A stretch of DNA of 10,181 nt, taken from contig CAZOJP010000054.1 in NCBI GenBank assembly GCA_964580155.1, forward strand, positions 1 to 10,181, given 5' to 3'. This DNA is from Intestinibacillus sp964580155 (GTDB lineage Bacteria > Bacillota > Clostridia > Oscillospirales > Butyricicoccaceae). A model generated the notes under the pieces. It saw nothing but the letters and a program-made list of their open reading frames with translations. It was not told the origin of the DNA and did not search any database. The translations under genes were made by a program, and so were the position numbers. Positions 5,462 to 10,181 of the stretch are shown in pieces. How positions within the stretch are numbered: the first letter of the stretch is position 1; each line of letters begins with the position of its first letter.

Positions 5462-8044
5462 ATGAGTCAAGAATATGAACAGCAAAAAATAGTACAGGTC
5501 GATCTCGAGCGCGAGATGAAGAAAAGCTACATCGACTATGCGATGAGCGTCATTGTCGGCCGTGCGCTGCCTGATGTGCGCGACGGCCTAAAACCCGTAC
5601 ACCGCCGCATTCTGTACGCGATGTACGAGGACGGCCTGACCTCGGATAAGCCCTACCGCAAATCCGCAACCACGGTCGGTAACGTGCTCGGCCGCTACCA
5701 TCCGCACGGTGACGCATCGGTTTATGACGCGCTTGTGCGCATGGCGCAGTCCTTTTCGCTGCATTATCCGCTGATTGACGGCCACGGCAACTTCGGCTCG
5801 GTCGACGGCGACCCCCCGGCAGCTTATCGTTACACCGAGGCGCGTATGGCGAAGATGGCAAATGCCATGCTCGCGGACATCAAGAAAAATACGGTCGATT
5901 TCGGCCCGAACTTTGACGAGGAGCTCAAGGAGCCGCTCGTGCTGCCCTCGCGCTTCCCGAACCTGCTGGTAAACGGCTCGTCGGGCATTGCGGTCGGCAT
6001 GGCGACGAATATTCCGCCGCACAACCTGACCGAGGTCATCGACGGCGTGTGCTATGTGATCGACAACCCCGAAGCCGAGATGGACGAAATCTGTCAGTTC
6101 ATCAAGGGGCCGGACTTCCCGACGGGCGGCACCATCATGGGGCGCTCGGGCATCCGCGCGGCGTATGCCACCGGCCGCGGCAAGGTCAAGCTGCGCGCCA
6201 AGGCGGAAATTGTCGAGCTGACGAACGGCAGAACGCAGATTATCGTCACGGAAATCCCCTATATGGTCAATAAGGCGCGTCTGGTCGAATCCATGGCGAA
6301 CCTTGTCAAGGAAAAGCGCGTCGAGGGCATCACGAATATCCAGGACCATTCCTCGCGCGAGGGCATGCGCATTGTCGTGGACATCCGGCGCGACGCGAAC
6401 GCGCAGGTCATTTTAAATCAGCTCTACACCTATACCCAGCTGGAAGACACGATTTCGATGAACCACATCGCCCTTGTGCCGAGCGGCGCATCGGGCAAGC
6501 TGCAGCCCAAGGTGCTGTCGCTGCGTGAAATCATTGATCACTATATCAGCTTCCAAAAGGACGTTGTCGCGCGCCGCACGCGGTTTGATCTGCAAAAGGC
6601 GCAGGATCGCGCGCACATCCTCGAGGGTCTCAAGGTCGCGACCGATAACATCGATCGCATCATCGCCATCATCCGCGCCTCCGCGAATGAGGCAATCGCC
6701 AAGGAAAACCTGCAAAAGGAACCCTTTATCGTCAACCAAATTGCACTTTTGGGCATTGTGGACGGCAAGGAGGACTTTGAGTTCCATCTGGACGAGCCGC
6801 AGGCGCAGGCGATTGTGGATATGCGTCTGGGACGTCTGTCCGGTCTGGAGCGCGAAAAGATCGACAACGAGTATAACGAGCTGGAAAACCGCATTGCGGG
6901 CTTTGTCGAAATCCTCGAATCCGAGCACAGGCTGCTCGAGGTGGTCAAGGCGGAAATGCAGGAAATCAAGCAGAAATACGGCGATGAGCGCCACACCGAC
7001 ATCCAGAATATCGCGGACGAGATCGACATTGAGGATCTCATCGAGGAGCAGGACTGCGCGTATACGCTGACGCATTTCGGCTATATCAAGCGCCAGCTGA
7101 CCTCGGCTTACCGCGCGCAGCGCCGCGGCGGCCGCGGTGTGTCCGCCATGGCGACCCGTGAGGAGGACTTTGCAAAGTACCTGTTCACCGCGTCCACCCA
7201 TGAGACGATTCTGTTTTTCTCCAACCTCGGCAAGGTTTATAAGCTCAAGGGCTACCAGATTCCGGAAACCGGCAGAAGCGCCAAGGGCATGAACCTTGTC
7301 AATCTGCTCGAGCTGGATCCCGAGGAGAAAATCACCGCGATGTTCCCCATCAAGGAATTTTCCGAGGATAAATTCCTGTTCTTTGTCACAAGACAGGGCG
7401 TTGCCAAGCGCATTGTGCTGTCCGATCTGCAAAATATCCGGCGCGCGGGTCTGCGTGCGCTCGGCCTCAACGAGGACGACGCGCTGGTTGATGTGCGCCT
7501 GACCGATGGCAGCCAGAACATCCTCATCGCAACGCATGACGGTCGCGCCATTTGCTTCGATGAGAACGAGGTGCGCGCGATGGGCCGCACCGCGACAGGT
7601 GTGCGCGGCATCCGCCTTGCGGAGGGTGACTACGTCGTCGGCGCAGGACGCGCGCGTCCGGACGCGTATGTGCTGACCATCACGGAAAAGGGCTACGGCA
7701 AGCGCACCCCGGTGGAGGAATACAGCGTGCATCACCGCGGCGGCGGCGGCATTTTGCTGCACGGCCTAACCGAAAAGACCGGAAAAATCGCAGGTCTGGC
7801 GGTGGTCGATCACGACAACGACGTGATGATTATCACGGATGACGGCGTGATTATCCGCACAGCGTGTGATGATATTCGCGTGTGCGGCCGCGCGTCGCAG
7901 GGTGTCATCACGATGCGCATTGACGAGGATGTGCGCGTGATTTCGGTTGCACGCACGGAAAAGGAAGAGCCGGAGGAGAGTGTGGAAATCTCCGAGAGCA
8001 CGGAAATCTCTGAGGGCACGGAAGTGTCTGAAAGCGAAGAATAA
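5462..8044 (+). CDS. gyrA: DNA gyrase subunit A
   Basis: GyrA cleaves and rejoins DNA and wraps it for negative supercoiling, acting with the GyrB encoded just upstream. The 860-residue protein has the breakage-reunion domain with catalytic Tyr124 in AAYRYTEARM, the resistance-determining segment HPHGDASVYDALVRMAQ from residue 80, and Ile176 in GSSGIAVGMATN at the DNA-bending position. The C-terminal pinwheel carries the GyrA box QRRGGRG (553-559), which marks it as gyrase rather than ParC. The position equivalent to Escherichia coli Ser83 is Ala85. The protein ends in an acidic tail with a threefold hexapeptide repeat (from residue 842). The start at ATG 5462 follows AGGAGG (5450-5455) at 6 bases. 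The gene is cotranscribed with gyrB and closed by the terminator at 8055-8101. Confidence 0.98.
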   Translation: MSQEYEQQKIVQVDLEREMKKSYIDYAMSVIVGRALPDVRDGLKPVHRRILYAMYEDGLTSDKPYRKSATTVGNVLGRYHPHGDASVYDALVRMAQSFSLHYPLIDGHGNFGSVDGDPPAAYRYTEARMAKMANAMLADIKKNTVDFGPNFDEELKEPLVLPSRFPNLLVNGSSGIAVGMATNIPPHNLTEVIDGVCYVIDNPEAEMDEICQFIKGPDFPTGGTIMGRSGIRAAYATGRGKVKLRAKAEIVELTNGRTQIIVTEIPYMVNKARLVESMANLVKEKRVEGITNIQDHSSREGMRIVVDIRRDANAQVILNQLYTYTQLEDTISMNHIALVPSGASGKLQPKVLSLREIIDHYISFQKDVVARRTRFDLQKAQDRAHILEGLKVATDNIDRIIAIIRASANEAIAKENLQKEPFIVNQIALLGIVDGKEDFEFHLDEPQAQAIVDMRLGRLSGLEREKIDNEYNELENRIAGFVEILESEHRLLEVVKAEMQEIKQKYGDERHTDIQNIADEIDIEDLIEEQDCAYTLTHFGYIKRQLTSAYRAQRRGGRGVSAMATREEDFAKYLFTASTHETILFFSNLGKVYKLKGYQIPETGRSAKGMNLVNLLELDPEEKITAMFPIKEFSEDKFLFFVTRQGVAKRIVLSDLQNIRRAGLRALGLNEDDALVDVRLTDGSQNILIATHDGRAICFDENEVRAMGRTATGVRGIRLAEGDYVVGAGRARPDAYVLTITEKGYGKRTPVEEYSVHHRGGGGILLHGLTEKTGKIAGLAVVDHDNDVMIITDDGVIIRTACDDIRVCGRASQGVITMRIDEDVRVISVARTEKEEPEESVEISESTEISEGTEVSESEE
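7985..8038 (+). repeat. Tandem 18-base repeat in the gyrA tail
   Basis: Three imperfect in-frame 18-base units encode EISEST, EISEGT and EVSESE near the GyrA C-terminus, followed by one more Glu and the stop codon. This gives a low-complexity acidic tail rich in Glu and Ser. Slippage at such a repeat could vary tail length between strains. Confidence 0.85.
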
Positions 8045-8054
8045 TCAGTATAGG

Positions 8055-8101
8055 AAACAGCGCCTGTTCCGGTGTGTGCCGGGAGGGGCGCTGTTTTTTT
8101 T
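8055..8101 (+). terminator. Intrinsic terminator after gyrA
   Basis: AAACAGCGCC (8055-8064) pairs with GGCGCTGTTT (8087-8096) in a perfect 10-pair stem. The loop contains a nested CCGG/CCGG pairing, and the stem runs into eight T residues (8094-8101). It lies 11 bases after the gyrA stop codon and closes the gyrase transcription unit. Confidence 0.93.
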
Positions 8102-8118
8102 GCATGATGCGCGTGATT

Positions 8119-8177
8119 GTGCGGTGGTGTTCTCCCGTCCCGCGCCGCGCGCGACAGTGCCTGCACCGGCGAGGGGC
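8119..8177 (+). repeat. Interspersed GC-rich repeat, copy B
   Basis: This segment aligns along its length with copy C (8510-8571) as a direct repeat. A 31-base block is identical (8134-8164 versus 8527-8557), and the flanks differ by small gaps and substitutions. It also matches copy A beside oriC in the opposite orientation (20 of 21 bases across the core). The sequence contains an alternating CG-rich core and no open gene of its own. It is followed at once by the hairpin array at 8181-8288. Confidence 0.85.
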
Positions 8178-8180
8178 TCC

Positions 8181-8288
8181 CGATTCCGGGAATAGCGGCG
8201 CTCAGCCGCCCGGAATCGACACTGCCCGCCACGGCAGTGGCCCGCTGTGCGCGGGGGCACACAAGAAGGGGTCTTCCCCCTTCTTGTG
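8181..8288. repeat. Tandem array of four hairpins
   Basis: Four stems follow one another almost without gaps. Stem 1: CGATTCCGG (8181-8189) with CCGGAATCG (8210-8218), enclosing GCGGC-GCTCA-GCCGC (8195-8209). Stem 2: CACTGCC (8220-8226) with GGCAGTG (8233-8239). Stem 3: CCCGC-TGTGC-GCGGG (8241-8255). Stem 4: a perfect 12-pair stem, CACAAGAAGGGG (8260-8271) with CCCCTTCTTGTG (8277-8288), and a 5-base loop. None is followed by a T-tract. Stems 2 and 3 have counterparts in copy A near oriC, and the core of stem 1 has a counterpart before gyrA. The array could be a compound palindromic element or a structured RNA. Confidence 0.8.
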
Positions 8289-8329
8289 AATCATCCCCGC
8301 CTGGGTGCGGCGTGCGCGACTGTCCGGCA

Positions 8330-8361
8330 GATTTTTGTTCCGGCTGCGCCGGAAAAAAATC
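8330..8361. repeat. AT-flanked palindrome
   Basis: TTCCGGC (8338-8344) pairs with GCCGGAA (8348-8354) around TGC. The symmetry continues outward as GATTTTT (8330-8336) with AAAAATC (8355-8361), broken only by an unpaired G at 8337, giving 14 pairs in all. T residues lie before the stem and A residues after it on both strands, the reverse of an intrinsic terminator, so a protein-binding site or a compact palindromic repeat is more likely. Confidence 0.65.
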
Positions 8362-8509
8362 ATGACCGTACAATTGTCGCGTGGTGGGGTGAGATGGTGG
8401 TTTCTTTATTTTTGGGCGTGTCGGGCGTGCGTGCGGTGCAGGTGCAGCGTCCCCGGTGCGTGCGGCGCGCGTGGGTTTATGCGGCGGCTTGTGAAAGGGT
8501 GCGTCTGGG
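8362..8509. other. Intergenic stretch with no recognised feature
   Basis: I see no convincing gene, promoter or RNA here. The sequence is GT-rich on the + strand. It holds a short direct repeat, GTGCGTGCGG, at 8427-8436 and 8456-8465. Open frames through it are not supported by ribosome-binding sites or recognisable protein sequence. It could be decayed repeat or gene remnant. Confidence 0.5.
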
Positions 8510-8571
8510 GTGCGGTGGTGTGTTCCCCCGTCCCGCGCCGCGCGCGACAGTGCCTGCCACGGCGAGTGGCA
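8510..8571 (+). repeat. Interspersed GC-rich repeat, copy C
   Basis: This is a direct repeat of copy B (8119-8177) with a 31-base identical core at 8527-8557. It ends in its own hairpin, TGCCAC-GGCGA-GTGGCA (8555-8571). The copy stops about 10 bases before the glgA -35 region, so it abuts the glgA promoter. It contains an in-frame ATG at 8510 that can falsely extend glgA by 47 codons. Confidence 0.85.
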
Positions 8572-8581
8572 AGTTTTGCTT

Positions 8582-8608
8582 TTGATTTTGGGGGAAATGC
8601 GGTATACT
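8582..8608 (+). promoter_or_regulatory. Probable glgA promoter
   Basis: TATACT (8603-8608) is a 5-of-6 match to the -10 consensus. TTGATT (8582-8587) or the overlapping TTTGAT serves as a -35 at a short 15-16 base spacing. The predicted start of transcription, near 8615, leaves a leader of about 35 bases containing the glgA ribosome-binding site. Confidence 0.55.
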
Positions 8609-8650
8609 GGACACATAGGCTGTTTGCAAAAAATGAGGAGGACTTCTGAC

Positions 8651-10090
8651 GTGAAAAAAATTCTGTTTGTCGCATCCGAATGTGTGCCGTTTATCAAGAC
8701 GGGCGGACTTGCCGATGTAATCGGTTCGCTGCCTGCCGCACTGGATTCGGAAAAATACGATGTGCGCGTTGTCATTCCGAATTATCGCAGTATCAAAGCG
8801 GAATATCGCGCAAAATTCTATCATATCACGCATTTTTATATGGATCTCGGCAGTCTGGGTGAAATTTATGTCGGCATCAAGGGCTATAAGCACGAGGGTG
8901 TGACGTATTATTTCATTGACAACGAGCACTATTTCGGCGGAGAGAAGCCCTATGGCGATATGCAGTGGGACATCCAAAAATTCTGCTTCTTCTCCAAGGC
9001 CGCGCTGGCGATTTTACCGGTGGTGAATTTTCATCCGGATATCATCCATTGCCATGACTGGCAGACAGGTCTTGTGCCGGTGTATCTGCATACACTGTTT
9101 AAGCCCAATCCGTTTTTCGGCGGCATCCGCACGATTATGACAATCCATAACCTGCGGTTTCAGGGCGTGTGGGACATCGAAACACTGGTGCAATATACCG
9201 GCTTGCCGCGCGACATCTTTACACCGACCGGACTGGAATACCATCAGGATGCGAATATGCTCAAGGGCGGTTTGGTGTATGCCGACCGGATCACAACGGT
9301 ATCGCGCACCTATGCCGAGGAAATCCGCAATCCCTTTTACGGCGAGGGTCTGGACGGCCTGCTGCGCGCACGGTCGGATAGCCTGTCCGGCATTGTAAAC
9401 GGTGTGGATTATGCGCTGTATGACCCTGCGACAGATCAGAAATTGCCGACAACATACACAGCAGCGACGGTGCGCGAGGGCAAGGCCGCGTGCAAGGCCG
9501 CGCTGCAGCAGGAGCTGGGGCTGATACCCGATGCCAACCGCATGATGATTGCGATGATCACGCGCCTGACCGACCAAAAGGGTCTGGATCTGCTCGCGTG
9601 GTGCATGGATGCGCTGCTGGGCACGCCGGTGCAGCTTGTCATTGTGGGCACGGGCGACGCGCACTATGAAAATATGATGCGGCATTATGAGTGGCTGCAT
9701 CAGGGTCAGGTGTCCGCCAACATCATGTTTGACGACGGGCGCGCGCGCCGCATCTATGCCGCGGCCGATCTCATGCTGATGCCGTCGCAGTTTGAGCCGT
9801 GCGGCCTGACGCAGCTCATTTCCATGCGCTACGGCACGCTGCCGCTCGTGCGCGAAACAGGCGGCCTGCGCGACACCGTGCAGCCCTATAACGAATATGA
9901 GGGCACGGGCACAGGGTTCTCGTTCGCGCGCTATAACGCGGATGATATGCTGTATGTGCTGCTGTATGCGCAAAAGCTGTTTTATCAAAACCGCGCGGCG
10001 TGGGACGCAATGGTGCAGCGCGCCATGCAGGCGGACTTCTCCTGGAACAGCTCGGCGCGCGAATACGAAGCGCTGTATAACACGCTGTAA
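8651..10090 (+). CDS. glgA: Glycogen synthase (ADP-glucose type)
   Basis: GlgA transfers glucose from ADP-glucose to the growing alpha-1,4-glucan (GT5 family, GT-B fold) in the cytoplasm. With the GTG start the protein has 479 residues, the usual length. The N-terminal domain shows KILFVASE and the nucleotide-sugar motif KTGGL (16-20), then IIHCHDWQT (131-139). The C-terminal domain shows the family hallmark PSQFEPCGLTQL with Glu382 and then ETGGLRDTV (402-410). GTG 8651 is chosen because GAGGAGG (8635-8641) lies 9 bases upstream and the family N-terminus begins there. The frame stays open back to 8510, but that part is repeat sequence. The gene has its own promoter and terminator. No glgB, glgC, glgD or glgP is in the window. 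Confidence 0.96.
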   Translation: MKKILFVASECVPFIKTGGLADVIGSLPAALDSEKYDVRVVIPNYRSIKAEYRAKFYHITHFYMDLGSLGEIYVGIKGYKHEGVTYYFIDNEHYFGGEKPYGDMQWDIQKFCFFSKAALAILPVVNFHPDIIHCHDWQTGLVPVYLHTLFKPNPFFGGIRTIMTIHNLRFQGVWDIETLVQYTGLPRDIFTPTGLEYHQDANMLKGGLVYADRITTVSRTYAEEIRNPFYGEGLDGLLRARSDSLSGIVNGVDYALYDPATDQKLPTTYTAATVREGKAACKAALQQELGLIPDANRMMIAMITRLTDQKGLDLLAWCMDALLGTPVQLVIVGTGDAHYENMMRHYEWLHQGQVSANIMFDDGRARRIYAAADLMLMPSQFEPCGLTQLISMRYGTLPLVRETGGLRDTVQPYNEYEGTGTGFSFARYNADDMLYVLLYAQKLFYQNRAAWDAMVQRAMQADFSWNSSAREYEALYNTL

Positions 10091-10108
10091 ATCTTCCTTT
10101 ATACACAA

Positions 10109-10146
10109 AAAAAGAGCGTTATCCCGATTTGGATAACGCTCTTTTT
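10109..10146. terminator. Strong intrinsic terminator after glgA, usable on both strands
   Basis: Bases 10109-10124 pair perfectly with 10131-10146 in a 16-pair stem (core GAGCGTTATCC / GGATAACGCTC) around CGATTT. Five A residues precede the GC-rich part and five T residues follow it, so the same structure can end transcripts from either side. It starts 18 bases after the glgA stop codon. Confidence 0.94.
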
Positions 10147-10181
10147 GATGGTTTTGTGCATTTAATCGGTTTCAGAGGCAG

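Noticed and set aside
8330..8361. Intrinsic terminator
   Set aside because: The T-run precedes and the A-run follows the stem on either strand, the opposite of the required order.
8119..8571. CRISPR-like array
   Set aside because: Only two clear direct copies exist, separated by hairpins rather than uniform spacers, and no cas gene is present.
8510..8650. N-terminal extension of glgA from ATG 8510
   Set aside because: The 47 extra codons translate the repeat and the promoter region. GTG 8651 has a good ribosome-binding site and begins the canonical GlgA N-terminus.
7810..8775. Long minus-strand open frame across the gyrA end, the gap and the glgA start
   Set aside because: It overlaps two certain genes on the other strand, has no ribosome-binding site, and its repeated SRAARDG peptides are simply translations of the interspersed repeat.

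Overview
The window is a chromosomal replication-origin neighbourhood from a GC-rich member of the Bacillota. The order oriC - dnaN - yaaA (S4 protein) - recF - remB (DUF370) - gyrB - gyrA is typical of that phylum, and the short 648-residue GyrB and the RemB homologue fit it. The high GC content, the codon use and the neighbouring bacterial glycogen synthase suggest a gut-type clostridium (Oscillospirales, perhaps near Butyricicoccus/Agathobaculum). That genus-level placement is an inference and weak. dnaA is not in the window and probably lies just upstream of base 1.

Layout. Bases 1-441 are non-coding. They hold an inverted copy of an interspersed repeat (3-60), a set of DnaA boxes (176-323, plus one at 412), and a row of CTA-type trinucleotides (333-350) followed by an AT-rich stretch, which matches a DnaA-trio unwinding element. 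Bases 442-2958 carry dnaN, yaaA and recF on the + strand: clamp, probable ribosome-linked RNA-binding protein, and gap-repair loader. dnaN and yaaA overlap. yaaA and recF are separated by about 90 bases containing three small hairpins, two of them mutually exclusive. A strong extended -10 promoter just after recF starts a second unit, remB - gyrB - gyrA (3039-8044). It has a terminator-like hairpin before gyrB, a two-tier stem-loop before gyrA, and a classical terminator after gyrA.

Bases 8045-8650 contain no gene. They are unusually dense in repeats and dyad symmetry: two copies of the repeat also seen beside oriC, a tandem array of four hairpins, and a separate AT-flanked palindrome. One hairpin of the array shares its core with the stem-loop before gyrA. 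glgA (8651-10090) then follows from its own promoter and ends at a strong bidirectional-looking terminator.

Functionally the first six genes form the replication/repair/topology block: clamp, RecF loading, and negative supercoiling by gyrase. RemB is a DNA-binding regulator carried along in the gyrase unit. glgA (ADP-glucose-dependent glycogen synthesis) is a separate unit. All protein-coding genes belong to known families. The least explained material is the non-coding repeat and hairpin family.
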